The notes under the pieces: model-generated
The model's input: the letters and a program-made list of their open reading frames with translations, nothing else
The model's database searches: none
What the model was told of the DNA's origin: nothing
Made by a program: the position numbers and the translations under genes
Shown: in pieces, positions 16,685 to 26,210 of the stretch
Layout of the letters: the number at the start of each line of letters is the position of its first letter
Numbering within the stretch: position 1 is the first letter of the stretch
From: Ectobacillus polymachus
GTDB lineage: Bacteria > Bacillota > Bacilli > Bacillales > Bacillaceae_G
DNA: 64,000 nucleotides
Direction of reading: 5' to 3'
Assembly (NCBI RefSeq): GCF_048159605.1
Contig: NZ_JBLREB010000001.1
Coordinates: forward strand, 1,984,001-2,048,000

Positions 16685-17986
16685 TTATTTCACCTTAGCC
16701 TCTTGATAGGCCTTTTCAAACTTTTGTATATCTCCAGCACCCATAAAAATTAAAACAGCATTCTCATGTTGCTTTAGAATTTCAGTATTCGCAAGAGGCA
16801 ACATTTTCGCTCCAGCAATACGCTTCTGTAAATCTTGGATTGATAATTCTCCTTGATTTTCCCTTGCTGAACCGAAAATATCACATAGATATACTTGATC
16901 TGCCTTTTGGAGGCTTTCCGCAAATTCTGATAAAAATTTCTTTGTTCTTGAAAACGTATGCGGCTGGAATATAGCTACAATCTCGCGATCAGGAAATTTT
17001 TGCCGTGCAGCATCAATAGTTGCCGTAATTTCCGTTGGATGATGTGCATAGTCATCAATAACGATTTGATTTCCCATTACCTTCTGACTAAAGCGACGTT
17101 TCACTCCTGCAAATGTTTCAAGACGCTCTTTAACAATATTTACATCAATGTCTTCATAATGACAAAGTGCGATAACAGCGAGTGCATTTAATACACTATG
17201 TTTACCATAGCCATTTATACGGAATGTTCCATAAAATGTATTACGTACAAATACATCAAACGTACATCCATCTGTCAATCGTTTTACATTACGAGCTTGG
17301 AAGTCATTATCATCACCAAAACCATAAAAAATAACTGGTACTTTAGCTTGTATTTTTTGTAATTGTTCATCATCACCACAAGCAATAATACCTTTCTTCA
17401 CTTGTAATGCCATCGTTTGAAATGCGCTAAAAACATCATGAATATCTTTGAAATAGTCAGGATGATCAAAATCAATATTTGTCATAATTGCATAGTCAGG
17501 ATGATAAGATAAAAAGTGTCTGCGATATTCACATGCTTCAAACACAAAGTATTTACTATCTTGCACGCCAGATCCTGTTCCGTCCCCAATTAAAAAAGAG
17601 GTTGGGTATGCTCCGCGCATAACATGAGACAATAGACCAGTTGTTGATGTTTTTCCATGCGCGCCGGAAACAGCAACACTAATATAGTTATTCATTAGGT
17701 CACCTAAAAAATGGTGATATCGGTGTATAGGCAAGTTTAACCTTATCGCTTCTTCGATTTCTTCATGTGTATCAGGAAATGCATTTCCAGCAATAACCAC
17801 TTGTCCCTCTTGAATATTCGTTTTGTTAAAAGGAAGAATTGAAATCCCACGCTTTTCCAATTCTGCTTGCGTAAAAAATGTTTTTTCTACATCCGAGCCT
17901 TGCACGGTATGCTTCATATCATGCAGGATTTGAGCAAGAGCACTCATTCCAGTGCCTTTAATCCCTACAAAATGGTAAACTGTCAT
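16685..17986 (-). CDS. murC: UDP-N-acetylmuramate--L-alanine ligase MurC
   Basis: MurC, 433 residues, adds L-alanine to UDP-MurNAc, the first amino acid of the peptidoglycan stem peptide. The N-terminal Rossmann GIKGTGMSALAQ (residues 8-19), the ATP-binding GAHGKTSTTG loop (about 109-118) and a C-terminal Mur ligase domain are present. It is essential and cytoplasmic. It lies downstream of sftA and a nicotinate phosphoribosyltransferase gene; in B. subtilis sftA (ytpS) and murC are neighbours. The gap to the next gene (233 bases) suggests it has its own promoter. Confidence 0.97.
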   Translation of the reverse strand: MTVYHFVGIKGTGMSALAQILHDMKHTVQGSDVEKTFFTQAELEKRGISILPFNKTNIQEGQVVIAGNAFPDTHEEIEEAIRLNLPIHRYHHFLGDLMNNYISVAVSGAHGKTSTTGLLSHVMRGAYPTSFLIGDGTGSGVQDSKYFVFEACEYRRHFLSYHPDYAIMTNIDFDHPDYFKDIHDVFSAFQTMALQVKKGIIACGDDEQLQKIQAKVPVIFYGFGDDNDFQARNVKRLTDGCTFDVFVRNTFYGTFRINGYGKHSVLNALAVIALCHYEDIDVNIVKERLETFAGVKRRFSQKVMGNQIVIDDYAHHPTEITATIDAARQKFPDREIVAIFQPHTFSRTKKFLSEFAESLQKADQVYLCDIFGSARENQGELSIQDLQKRIAGAKMLPLANTEILKQHENAVLIFMGAGDIQKFEKAYQEAKVK

Positions 17987-18159
17987 TTTAAAGAACCTCC
18001 AACATCTGTAACTAATCCAATGACCTACCTAAAGACAGTATATGATGACTTTGTTGATTTGGTAATATTTTGATTTCTGCCAATTAAAAAAGGTACATCT
18101 ATTACATAAACACAACATACCTATTATATCAAAAAACAGTGTATTGTACGAGATAAGAA

Positions 18160-18189
18160 AACATGACAGAGATTATTCTCTATCATGCT
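18160..18189 (-). terminator. Terminator after the nicotinate phosphoribosyltransferase gene
   Basis: CATGA.AGAGA / TCTCT.TCATG arms form a hairpin followed leftward by TTTTCTT, between the phosphoribosyltransferase stop and murC. Confidence 0.6.
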
Positions 18190-18219
18190 CCTAAGTAAGT
18201 GTACCGTTATATGTGTAAA

Positions 18220-19329
18220 TTATCTCTTATGCAAACTTACTTGCTCTAGGCGTGGATTCGGACGATATTTACGTCCCGCCTTCGCAGCTGGCTTACCATC
18301 CAATTCTACATTATCTCCAGTAAATCCAATGTTAATTTTTAATAGACTATTCCCTACCCCATACATATCAACAGGAGCACCTTGCTTTTCAAATTCTTTA
18401 ATTCGTTTTTGATCAAAGCCGCCGCTCACAACAATTTTCACATGATGATATCCTTCATCATCTAGCGCTTTACGAAGAGCGAATATGAGAGGAGGATTTA
18501 CCCCTCGTGGATCAAATGTTCCAAGAAGTTCTGGATGACGAATAAAGTGCTGATCAATCATCGTACGTGAAGTATCGACACGAACACCTTTTAATTCTTT
18601 TCCAAATTCTCTTGCTACCTTTAATGCATCAGTAATTACATCATTATTGTAATCAATTAACACAACTAATTCATCTTCTGGATACTTTTTATGATAAGCC
18701 ACAGCTGCTCCTACGACGTCACCTTGAAACATTTGGATAAGCGCATGCGGCATCGTTCCCATTCCTTGCTTTCCCCACCATTCATTCATGGCGTGTGTAG
18801 CTTGCGCTGTTGTACCTCCGATAAATGCAGCATATCCGTCACCAGCCTGTTGGGTAAAGTGATCATCACGATCCCCCATAAAGATGACAGGCTTTTCTAC
18901 TCCGCCTCTTCTTGCAGCTTGCACAACATTATACACATTCGTTGCTACTGAAGTTCTTCTGGCAAGAATACCGTCAATAAGCCCTTCTAAAAATCCGAAA
19001 TATTCATAGGGACCTTTAATTGTCAGCACCGTCTCAAACGGAGCTATTTTGTCTCCATCCTTTAACGATTTCACCTCAAGCTCCTCAGGGTGATCCGCAA
19101 ACGTTTGAATCAAAGCAATAACTTCGTCTGTTCCGCATAAAACAGCATGTTCTTTTTGAAAAAATTGCATCGTCACAACTGAGCCAGGTCGAAATTCTTT
19201 AATTATTTCACGTGTTTTTAAAAAATAAACTGCTGAAAACCATCCTTCCCCTACACGTTCATCGAACTTAAATGTATGGTTGGTCAGGCGTGGGATTTTC
19301 CCTTGTAGCTTCCATTCTATTTCTTTCAT
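18220..19329 (-). CDS. Nicotinate phosphoribosyltransferase
   Basis: A 369-residue enzyme of the nicotinate phosphoribosyltransferase family that joins nicotinate and PRPP to form NaMN in NAD salvage. It resembles the shorter family form rather than the 490-residue B. subtilis PncB. Features include RVGEGWFSAVYFLKT near the N-terminus, FMGDRDDHF near 146, VDTSRTM near 252 and the PRPP-site GVNPPLIFALRKALDD and VVSGGFD (near 300). It lies 27 bases after sftA on the same strand and has its own terminator, so it may be cotranscribed with sftA. Confidence 0.88.
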   Translation of the reverse strand: MKEIEWKLQGKIPRLTNHTFKFDERVGEGWFSAVYFLKTREIIKEFRPGSVVTMQFFQKEHAVLCGTDEVIALIQTFADHPEELEVKSLKDGDKIAPFETVLTIKGPYEYFGFLEGLIDGILARRTSVATNVYNVVQAARRGGVEKPVIFMGDRDDHFTQQAGDGYAAFIGGTTAQATHAMNEWWGKQGMGTMPHALIQMFQGDVVGAAVAYHKKYPEDELVVLIDYNNDVITDALKVAREFGKELKGVRVDTSRTMIDQHFIRHPELLGTFDPRGVNPPLIFALRKALDDEGYHHVKIVVSGGFDQKRIKEFEKQGAPVDMYGVGNSLLKINIGFTGDNVELDGKPAAKAGRKYRPNPRLEQVSLHKR

Positions 19330-19356
19330 ACGCTAAACTCCCTATTCCTTAGGTAA

Positions 19357-22206
19357 CTAATTATAGTCTTGCATAGCCTCTAGTTCTTCTTCAGAAATAA
19401 GAACATCTCGCGGCTTCGTTCCACGATTTTCCGAAACAATCCCTTGCAATTCCATCTCTTCTATAAGACGTGCGGCTCTATTGTAACCGATTCGAAATCG
19501 CCTTTGCAATGAAGATGTCGATGCCCCGCCCTGATCAAGAACAAATTTACAAGCATCTATAAAGAGCTCATCTCCGCTCTCATTCTGCTCTACTTTTGCT
19601 AATAAGTCATCTTGTTTAAATAAAAATTGCGGCTTCAATTCTTTCCTTACGTGACCTACAGTACGCTCTATTTCATCATCAGAAACATATACACCTTGCA
19701 AACGGATAGGCTTCGAAGTACCATTTTCAAGAAACAGCATATCTCCTCTTCCAAGAAGTTTTTCTGCACCACTAATATCTATAATTGTGCGAGAATCTAC
19801 TTGAGATGATACCGTAAAAGCCAAACGAGTTGGAATATTTGCTTTGATTAATCCTGTAATAACATCAACAGATGGACGTTGGGTTGCAACGAGTAAATGA
19901 ATACCGCACGCTCTCGCCTTTTGGGCAATTCTACAAATTGCTTCTTCCACATCTGCTGGCGACACCATCATTAAATCAGCAAGCTCATCAATGACAATGA
20001 CAATGTACGGAAGAGGTTGCCCAGCAGATGAGCTGTTCACTAGGTCATTATAACGTGTTAGATCCCGTGCTCCAGCATGAGCAAATAATTCATAGCGATG
20101 CTCCATTTCATCCACTGCCCATTTTAAAGCAGCGGTTGCCGCTTTAACATCGGTAATAACTGGAGATACAAGATGAGGTACGTCATTATATGGAGCTAAT
20201 TCTACCATCTTTGGATCAATAAGCAAAAGCTTCACTTCATCTGGCAATGCCTTGTACAAAATACTAGTTAAAATAGCATTAATACACACACTTTTTCCAG
20301 AACCTGTAGCCCCAGCAATTAAACCGTGCGGCATTTTTCGTAAATCCGTTACGATAGGCATGCCAGAAATATCAAGACCTAGTGCTACCGTCATAGGAGA
20401 TTCACTTTTTGTAAATACTGAACTTCTTAATATTTCTCGCAAAAATACCGGTTTACTATGTCTATTTGGAACTTCAATTCCCACTGTGTTCTTACCAGGT
20501 ATGGGTGCTTCAATTCGAATATCTCTTGCTGCCAAGTTTAGCTTTATATCATCTGATAAATTTGTAATTTTATTAACCTTTACTCCTGGGTCAGGTTGTA
20601 CTTCAAATCGTGTAACCGCCGGACCTTGCGTAACATTAACAACCTTAGCACCAATATGAAAGTTATCAAATGTAGTATTTAGAAGTTGTTCCTGATCACT
20701 AAGCCATTCTTCATCCTTTTCCATATCTACATTTGGTGCCTCTAACAAACCAAGAGACGGAAATGTATAGGAAGGAGATTTTACATTAGGAGCAGAATCC
20801 GAAGGAACAGAATCCGAAAGCTTCCTCTTATCTTGATGAAGCATAACAACATTGAACGGAACATACCGCTTTTTTTCACGTTTCGTTTCTTTTACTTCTT
20901 CGTAGTTTCTCACTGCTTCACTCTCTACCGCGTGATCTTCTGCAGCTTCCATCACTTCTTGCTCTTCTGTAGCTTCGCTCTCTATTACCGGTTGCTCTGC
21001 TTCCTGCTCTTCTATAGCTTCGCTCTCCATTACCGGTTGCTCTGCTTCTGGCTCTTCTGTAGCTTCGCTCTCCATTACCGGCGGCTCTGCTTCTTGTTCT
21101 TCTGTAGCTTCGCTCTCTATCACCGGCGGCTCTGCTTCCTGCTCTTCTGTAGCTTCGCTCTCCATGATTGGCTGCTCTGCTTCCTGCTCTTCTATAGCTT
21201 CGCTCTCCATGATTGGCTGCTCTGCTTCCTGCTCTTCTATAGCTTCGCTCTCCATTACCGGTTGCTCTGCTTCTGGCTCTTCTGTAGCTTCGCTCTCCAT
21301 TACTGGTTGCTCTGCTTCTTGTTCTTCTGTAGCTTCGCTCTCTATCACCGGCGGCTCTGCTTCTGGCTCTTCTGTAGCTTCGCTCTCCATGATTGACTGC
21401 TCTGCTTCTGGCTCTTCTATAGCTTCGCTCTCCATTACCGGTTGCTCTGCTTCTGGCTCTTCTGTAGCTTCGCTCTCCATGATTGACTGCTCTGCTTCTG
21501 GCTCTTCTGTAGCTTCGCTTCTTATCATATCAGCTTCTAATTGTTCTCGTTCTTCCACAATCTTCTGAGTTTCTATTCTCTCTACTATTTCATCAGTATC
21601 ATTATGTAATTCACTAGTAAGATCATTGCCTTGGTTCATCTCATCAGTTTTTTCTAAAGTAAGATATCCATTTTTATAAAGCCAAGCATCTACAACTGAC
21701 ATTTGTTCAGTTGATAAAACGAGATCCACACTCGGTTGTTTTTCCAATAAATTTTTGTTTGGTCGTTTATATCCAAAAATAGGCGAAACAGTTTCCGTAG
21801 GCTGAAAGGATTTTCGAGTTCGCCCTACCTTATGAATCGTATGGTTTGATTTTGTTTCATCGTTTGATCTTGTTTCATCGTTCGATTTGATCTGCTTGGC
21901 AGAAGCTCTCTCCTGTTTATGCGATGCATGTAACGGAGGAACGTCCGGTTTAATGTTAGAAATTGGCTTTTCTACTTGTGATTTTTGCTCTCTTTTTTGC
22001 TCTACCTTCCTAGTTTCCGCCCTACTTTCAGCATTAGGATGCAAGACTTTATCATCATGTATCAGTGGAAATCGAAACTTGCCGTTCGGATAGGAGGATG
22101 ACTCTCTGCTTGTTTCCATTTGAACCACTTGCTCAGTTTCAAACATACTTGAATTCTCAGAAATAGGATCCTCTTTATTTATTAGCTTTTTCATCCAATC
22201 TAGCAT
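19357..22206 (-). CDS. sftA: Septum-associated DNA translocase SftA (FtsK/SpoIIIE family)
   Basis: A 949-residue FtsK-type motor that helps clear chromosomal DNA from the closing septum. Unlike SpoIIIE it has no N-terminal membrane domain. The N-terminal 230 residues are polar, residues about 230-420 are an acidic tandem repeat, and the motor follows. Walker A GATGSGKS lies near 630, Walker B (IVIVIDELADLM) near 735 and a winged-helix gamma domain at the C-terminus (SSLQRRFRIGYNRAARLIEEME). It matches B. subtilis SftA (952 aa) in size. The repeat is the unusual part (see repeat entry). Confidence 0.95.
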   Translation of the reverse strand: MLDWMKKLINKEDPISENSSMFETEQVVQMETSRESSSYPNGKFRFPLIHDDKVLHPNAESRAETRKVEQKREQKSQVEKPISNIKPDVPPLHASHKQERASAKQIKSNDETRSNDETKSNHTIHKVGRTRKSFQPTETVSPIFGYKRPNKNLLEKQPSVDLVLSTEQMSVVDAWLYKNGYLTLEKTDEMNQGNDLTSELHNDTDEIVERIETQKIVEEREQLEADMIRSEATEEPEAEQSIMESEATEEPEAEQPVMESEAIEEPEAEQSIMESEATEEPEAEPPVIESEATEEQEAEQPVMESEATEEPEAEQPVMESEAIEEQEAEQPIMESEAIEEQEAEQPIMESEATEEQEAEPPVIESEATEEQEAEPPVMESEATEEPEAEQPVMESEAIEEQEAEQPVIESEATEEQEVMEAAEDHAVESEAVRNYEEVKETKREKKRYVPFNVVMLHQDKRKLSDSVPSDSAPNVKSPSYTFPSLGLLEAPNVDMEKDEEWLSDQEQLLNTTFDNFHIGAKVVNVTQGPAVTRFEVQPDPGVKVNKITNLSDDIKLNLAARDIRIEAPIPGKNTVGIEVPNRHSKPVFLREILRSSVFTKSESPMTVALGLDISGMPIVTDLRKMPHGLIAGATGSGKSVCINAILTSILYKALPDEVKLLLIDPKMVELAPYNDVPHLVSPVITDVKAATAALKWAVDEMEHRYELFAHAGARDLTRYNDLVNSSSAGQPLPYIVIVIDELADLMMVSPADVEEAICRIAQKARACGIHLLVATQRPSVDVITGLIKANIPTRLAFTVSSQVDSRTIIDISGAEKLLGRGDMLFLENGTSKPIRLQGVYVSDDEIERTVGHVRKELKPQFLFKQDDLLAKVEQNESGDELFIDACKFVLDQGGASTSSLQRRFRIGYNRAARLIEEMELQGIVSENRGTKPRDVLISEEELEAMQDYN
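20947..21519 (-). repeat. 45-bp tandem repeat array inside sftA
   Basis: Twelve full and one partial copies of a 15-residue unit (consensus SEATEEPEAEQPVME) run in tandem. Variation is confined to a few positions: T/I at 4, P/Q at 7, Q/P at 11, P/S at 12, V/I at 13 and M/I at 14. The array encodes a very acidic, disordered linker between the polar N-terminus and the motor. Arrays of near-identical 45-bp units tend to change copy number, so this is a likely variable-number locus. Confidence 0.95.
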
Positions 22207-22321
22207 GAACTACCACTCTTTCCCCAAATAGTAACATCCTTTATTGTAACAGTATTCATCAAAAAGTATAGAAAAAAATAACACACAATCAGCTTACAGG
22301 ATAGTCAAGGAAACAGACTAT

Positions 22322-22384
22322 ATGAAATGGACCGCCACAGAAACTCCACCAATTGCAGAATCCTGTAAAACGGTCCATTTTCCC
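22322..22384 (-). terminator. Possible terminator of ytpR
   Basis: AAATGGACCG / CGGTCCATTT arms enclose a second partial stem (ACAGGATTCTG region), just after the ytpR stop. The T-run is weak, so termination rather than another role is only probable. Confidence 0.45.
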
Positions 22385-22401
22385 GACTTGACTAGCTTGA
22401 T

Positions 22402-23016
22402 TTAGAATTTGAAAGGTTTACCTACTTCGTAGCTATCTTCCAAGACGAGTATTCCTTTTTTCTCTGGTGCATTCGGCAGGGCTAGCTCTCTGGCGGAACA
22501 AATCATTCCTGATGATGCAACACCGCGAAGCTCAGCATCCTTAATAACAAGTCCGCTTGGCATAACTGCTCCTATTTTTGCCACAACAACCTTTTGCCCT
22601 GCTTCTACATTTGGTGCACCGCATACGATTTGCAGCATTTCATTGCCGACATCAACTTTACAAATGTTTAGCTTGTCCGCATTTGGATGATGTTCTTTTT
22701 CCTGTACATACCCTACAACAAACTTCGGTGAAAAATCAGCTTCTATTTTTTCAGTACATCCATTTTTCTCAAAGATAGCATTAATATGGTTCACTAATTC
22801 TTCTGTTAATGTAATAGATCCCGTTTCTGAAATAGATATGTAAGAAGATGCATGAAATATATTATATCCTAAGGTTTCCTTACTTTCGCTATCATAGATA
22901 CGAACAACATCACCTTTTCGTTCAAAAGTTCGAGAATCTATGTTACCATCTTGTAAAAAGATTAATAATGTATCTCCAATGCCTTCTTTGTTATAAAAAA
23001 TATTCACTTGTTTCAT
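22402..23016 (-). CDS. ytpR: tRNA-binding-domain protein YtpR
   Basis: A 204-residue protein with an N-terminal DUF4479-type segment (about 1-85) and a C-terminal EMAP/Trbp111-like tRNA-binding domain (about 90-200; VGYVQEKEHHPNADKLNICKVDVG and VVAKIGAVMPSGLVIKDAELRGV). This resembles the N-terminus of the PheRS beta subunit. It probably binds tRNA or related RNA in the cytoplasm; no enzymatic function is known to me. It starts six bases after ytpQ ends, in one ytpP-ytpQ-ytpR run. Confidence 0.92.
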   Translation of the reverse strand: MKQVNIFYNKEGIGDTLLIFLQDGNIDSRTFERKGDVVRIYDSESKETLGYNIFHASSYISISETGSITLTEELVNHINAIFEKNGCTEKIEADFSPKFVVGYVQEKEHHPNADKLNICKVDVGNEMLQIVCGAPNVEAGQKVVVAKIGAVMPSGLVIKDAELRGVASSGMICSARELALPNAPEKKGILVLEDSYEVGKPFKF

Positions 23017-23022
23017 CCTTTC

Positions 23023-23829
23023 TTAATGATTATCATCTTTTTTGACTCGATTCTTTGCCAAAATAAAAATCGGTTCTAGCTCCTTATTTTCATACATAAA
23101 GGAAAGAGATGTAATGGGTATATGACCTTCGGCAAAAAATTGCATTGTCATTTGCGCAATAATATCATAACCGATTTCATTTCGAATATCAGCAACTATT
23201 AGAACATCTTGGTGAGGAACTGCTACCACCATATCTCCTGTAATCTTCTTTCGCATATCCTCTAACAAGGAAATGTCTACGATACGGCTTGCATCATATC
23301 CGTCATTGGCATGAAAAAAATAAAACACATTTCCCGCTACTTCGTCTTGTTTCATTTTTCTTGGAAGTGAACGAACATGAAAGAAAGCTAGTTCCTTCAC
23401 TTGCTGGTCATTTAATTGTAGTTTTGTAGCAAGTTTTTTATCGATAAGTCGGTAGGTTTTCTCCGAATCTAGCGCATAGTAAATACGTGTTTCAGCTGTA
23501 TGCTCAGATGTTAGAAACGGATTGCCTTCCTCCTGTTCTAACGGAAAGGAGGTTGAACGAATAACCGGAAGAATACGGGCGTTCTCAGTTGCTTCTGAAT
23601 GAATAGCAAGCAGTGCTTCCTTTACATAATAAACAGCTTCATCAATGGCACTCTCTCCATGATCTTCATACTTTGCAATAATACCAGGTAATGAAATAGT
23701 AATACCCTTCTTTGTTTCACTATGTTCCACACGAAGCGTATCTTTTTTGCTATCATATTGAAATTCCCATTCCGGTCGTTCCAATCGTTTCATTAATTCT
23801 TGCTTTAACTGTTTACTGTTCATTTTCAT
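23023..23829 (-). CDS. ytpQ: DUF1444 protein YtpQ
   Basis: A 268-residue soluble protein of the DUF1444 family, whose biochemical function is unknown. It carries conserved-looking blocks SLPGIIAKYE (near 45) and VVAVPHQDVLIVADIRNEIGYDI (near 205-225). GGGGGGATTAAAG precedes its ATG. It lies between ytpP and ytpR in the same order as in B. subtilis, with short gaps, so it is likely cotranscribed. Confidence 0.9.
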   Translation of the reverse strand: MKMNSKQLKQELMKRLERPEWEFQYDSKKDTLRVEHSETKKGITISLPGIIAKYEDHGESAIDEAVYYVKEALLAIHSEATENARILPVIRSTSFPLEQEEGNPFLTSEHTAETRIYYALDSEKTYRLIDKKLATKLQLNDQQVKELAFFHVRSLPRKMKQDEVAGNVFYFFHANDGYDASRIVDISLLEDMRKKITGDMVVAVPHQDVLIVADIRNEIGYDIIAQMTMQFFAEGHIPITSLSFMYENKELEPIFILAKNRVKKDDNH

Positions 23830-23874
23830 CTTTAATCCCCCCTTTTTAAAACAAGTTACGAAGACGATGTTGTT

Positions 23875-24189
23875 TTACAGTAACGTTTTCAAAAATGCTT
23901 CAATTTCCTCCTGTGTCTTACGATCCTTACTTACAAACCGACCTATTTCTTCGCCTTTGTCATAAGCAACAAAGCTCGGAATACCATATACATCCAGATC
24001 AACACATAAGTCAATAAACTTATCACGATCTATATAATAAAATGTTAACTCGTTAAATTTTTCTTCTACTTCTGGCATAAATGGTTCAATAAAACGGCAG
24101 TCTCTGCACCATTCTGCTGAAAATAAGAACACAACTTTTTCTTGCGCTTTCAATTCTTGAAATTGTTCAACACTTTCTAATGTTTTCAT
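23875..24189 (-). CDS. ytpP: Thioredoxin-like protein YtpP
   Basis: A 104-residue thioredoxin-fold protein with the motif WCRDC (Cys28, Cys31) rather than the usual WCGPC, so its redox properties may differ from housekeeping thioredoxin. The start is set at 24189 (MKTLESVEQF), with GAGGGAG upstream; the longer frame from 24222 adds eleven residues without a ribosome site. It is the first gene of the ytpP-ytpQ-ytpR run. A thiol-disulfide exchange role is from family; the substrate is unknown. Confidence 0.9.
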   Translation of the reverse strand: MKTLESVEQFQELKAQEKVVFLFSAEWCRDCRFIEPFMPEVEEKFNELTFYYIDRDKFIDLCVDLDVYGIPSFVAYDKGEEIGRFVSKDRKTQEEIEAFLKTLL

Positions 24190-24281
24190 TTTACTTTCTC
24201 CCTCTTTTTTATTTCTTACCAAGGAACGTTACTTTCATGTCTTGCCATCATTAAAACTCAGAAACAACCTAGTTGCAACCA

Positions 24282-24782
24282 TTATGACTTATAGAAATAT
24301 TGTCCTGCAAGGAGTTTTACAACATGAACAAACATTTCCTCACGCTTTACATATCCATTTGTAAATATACCAATTGCTCCTTCTTTCGAGCGAATATCAT
24401 GTTGTAAGGTATAAGCATCCATTACTTCACTTAATTCTTTTCCTTCTCGTAGAAGTTTTTCAAACTCAGCTGGAAGTTGTACCCTTGCTCCTCCTGCCAA
24501 AAAAATTTCGCCAGATGTAGTTGCTAGTGCACCCCAATTACAAAGAAAAAGCCCTTGCTCAGATACATATACGCCTCCCTCAAGTCCAATCGCAAGGTCA
24601 GCATCACTCGCTGCTAACGCATGCTTAGCACGGTTCATCGCACCTCTTATCGTCTCCTCATCAGAAAAAGGCTGGTTAGATACGTCTGAAGGCACAGATA
24701 TAGAGAGGATATTCTCACCTTGAAAAACTTGCTTTACAGCACCTACCTTGGTAGGATTTAACGATCCAATCGCTACTTTCAT
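24282..24782 (-). CDS. DUF84/YjjX-family inosine/xanthosine triphosphatase
   Basis: A 166-residue NTPase of the DUF84 (YjjX) family, which hydrolyses non-canonical purine triphosphates. The N-terminal SLNPTKVGAVKQVF (residues 6-19) and the SDADLAIGLEGGVYV block (near 60-73) are the family marks. I start it at MKVAIGS (24782). The ribosome site AAAGGAG is rather distant from that ATG, so an upstream TTG (24788) is possible. It is located after the ytoP gene, separated by a hairpin. Confidence 0.85.
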   Translation of the reverse strand: MKVAIGSLNPTKVGAVKQVFQGENILSISVPSDVSNQPFSDEETIRGAMNRAKHALAASDADLAIGLEGGVYVSEQGLFLCNWGALATTSGEIFLAGGARVQLPAEFEKLLREGKELSEVMDAYTLQHDIRSKEGAIGIFTNGYVKREEMFVHVVKLLAGQYFYKS

Positions 24783-24808
24783 AATCAAAATCAATCTCCT
24801 TTCAAAAC

Positions 24809-24830
24809 GAAAAGGCCCTTAAGGCCTTCT
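24809..24830 (-). terminator. Terminator of ytoP
   Basis: AAAGGCC / GGCCTT arms with a short loop are followed leftward by a T-rich stretch, between ytoP and the DUF84 gene. Confidence 0.6.
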
Positions 24831-24860
24831 CATCACAAAGTACGTCTATCCTATTTCCTA

Positions 24861-25934
24861 TTATGCATTGTTTTTAATCGTATCAAGTGTCGTACGATCA
24901 GTTGCCTTCACAAGTTTAATAAGTAATTCCTTTGCTGCAGCATAATCATCAACATGCATAATTGCAGCATGCGTATGAATATAACGTGCACAAATACCAA
25001 TAACAGCAGAAGGTACACCATTATTACTAAGATGAACACGTCCCGCATCTGTTCCGCCTTGAGAAACAAAATATTGATAAGGAATGTGATTGCTTTCAGC
25101 AGTATCTAGAATAAATTCCCGCAGTCCTCTATGGGTAACCATCGTTCGATCAAAAATACGAAGCAGCGTCCCTTTCCCTAATTGCCCAAATTCTGTAGTG
25201 TCGCCACCTGCATCATTAGCTGGACTCGCATCTAAACCATAGAAAATATCTGGTGCAATCATATTTGCTGCTGTTTGTGCTCCGCGCAGCCCTACTTCTT
25301 CCTGCACAGTCGCACCGGAAAATAGCATATTTGGAAGGGATTCATGCTGAACTTCTTTCAATAATTCAATGGCAAGCCCGCAGCCATAACGGTTGTCCCA
25401 TGCTTTTGCCATAATTTTTTTAGGATTAGCCATTGGAGTGAATGGACAAATTGGAACCACTTGCTGGCCTGGCTTTATTCCTAATTCCCTTGCATGATCA
25501 GCGCTATCCGCACCAATATCAATTAACATATTTTTTATTTCCATCGGCTTTGCACGCTGCTCATCCGTAAGAATATGTGGCGGGATCGAGCCAATTACAC
25601 CAATTACAGGACCATGATCCGTTATAATTTGCACGCGCTGTGCAAGTAATACTTGGTTCCACCAACCACCTAATGGCTGAAAGCGTAGCATTCCGTTTTT
25701 CGTTATTTGCGTCACCATGAATCCAACTTCATCCATATGACCTGCAACCATAACACGAGGACCTTTTTCATCGCCCTTTTTCATACCAAATATACTGCCA
25801 AGACCATCTTGGATTAATTCATCAGCATATTTAGAAATTTCCTGTTTCATAAATCGACGCACTTCATGTTCAAATCCAGACGTACCAGGAAGCTCTGTTA
25901 AAGTTCGAAATAACTCTAATGTTTCCTTATTCAT
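24861..25934 (-). CDS. ytoP: M42-family aminopeptidase YtoP
   Basis: A 357-residue dinuclear-metal aminopeptidase of the M42 (glutamyl aminopeptidase/endoglucanase M) family. Visible metal-site motifs are VAGHMDEVGFMV (near 63-74), the KAWDNRYGCG segment (near 175), the catalytic EEVGLRGA (near 209) and GGTDAGRVH near 305. Start at 25934, with GAGGAG eight bases upstream. The length equals that of B. subtilis YtoP. It degrades peptides in the cytoplasm and likely forms a large oligomer, as family members do. Confidence 0.94.
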   Translation of the reverse strand: MNKETLELFRTLTELPGTSGFEHEVRRFMKQEISKYADELIQDGLGSIFGMKKGDEKGPRVMVAGHMDEVGFMVTQITKNGMLRFQPLGGWWNQVLLAQRVQIITDHGPVIGVIGSIPPHILTDEQRAKPMEIKNMLIDIGADSADHARELGIKPGQQVVPICPFTPMANPKKIMAKAWDNRYGCGLAIELLKEVQHESLPNMLFSGATVQEEVGLRGAQTAANMIAPDIFYGLDASPANDAGGDTTEFGQLGKGTLLRIFDRTMVTHRGLREFILDTAESNHIPYQYFVSQGGTDAGRVHLSNNGVPSAVIGICARYIHTHAAIMHVDDYAAAKELLIKLVKATDRTTLDTIKNNA

Positions 25935-26124
25935 GAAAAACACTCCTCTTGTAAAAACTAAGTTGAATAAAAATTGTATGATAAAACCTTATATATTGAC
26001 CGTACGTCTAACCATTCTACCACCATTGCATATGTATACAAACTATCTTTTGAAATGAAAGAAACCTATTATATAGTTATTTATTCTACACATAGGATTT
26101 TTATTTTATTGTAACGAATATTCT

Positions 26125-26190
26125 CAAATTTCGCTAGTTTCTTCTTTTTTCACACAGATTCGATTATACTTGTACTGTTAGCGAAATTTG
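26125..26190. repeat. 12-bp inverted repeat flanking the ytzB promoter region
   Basis: CAAATTTCGCTA (26125-26136) and TAGCGAAATTTG (26179-26190) are perfect inverted copies 42 bases apart. Between them is a -10-like TATACT (26165-26170), and the right arm ends about 20 bases before the ytzB start. They could be paired operator half-sites. Confidence 0.5.
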
Positions 26191-26210
26191 CACAGGTTGA
26201 GGTGAAACTT

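Noticed and set aside
20833..21568. Two long plus-strand ORFs (187 and 134 aa; Leu/Phe/Cys- and Ser/Cys/Ala-rich) opposite sftA
   Set aside because: They are mirror reading of the 45-bp tandem repeat, which keeps all frames open; there is no ribosome site and composition is repetitive.
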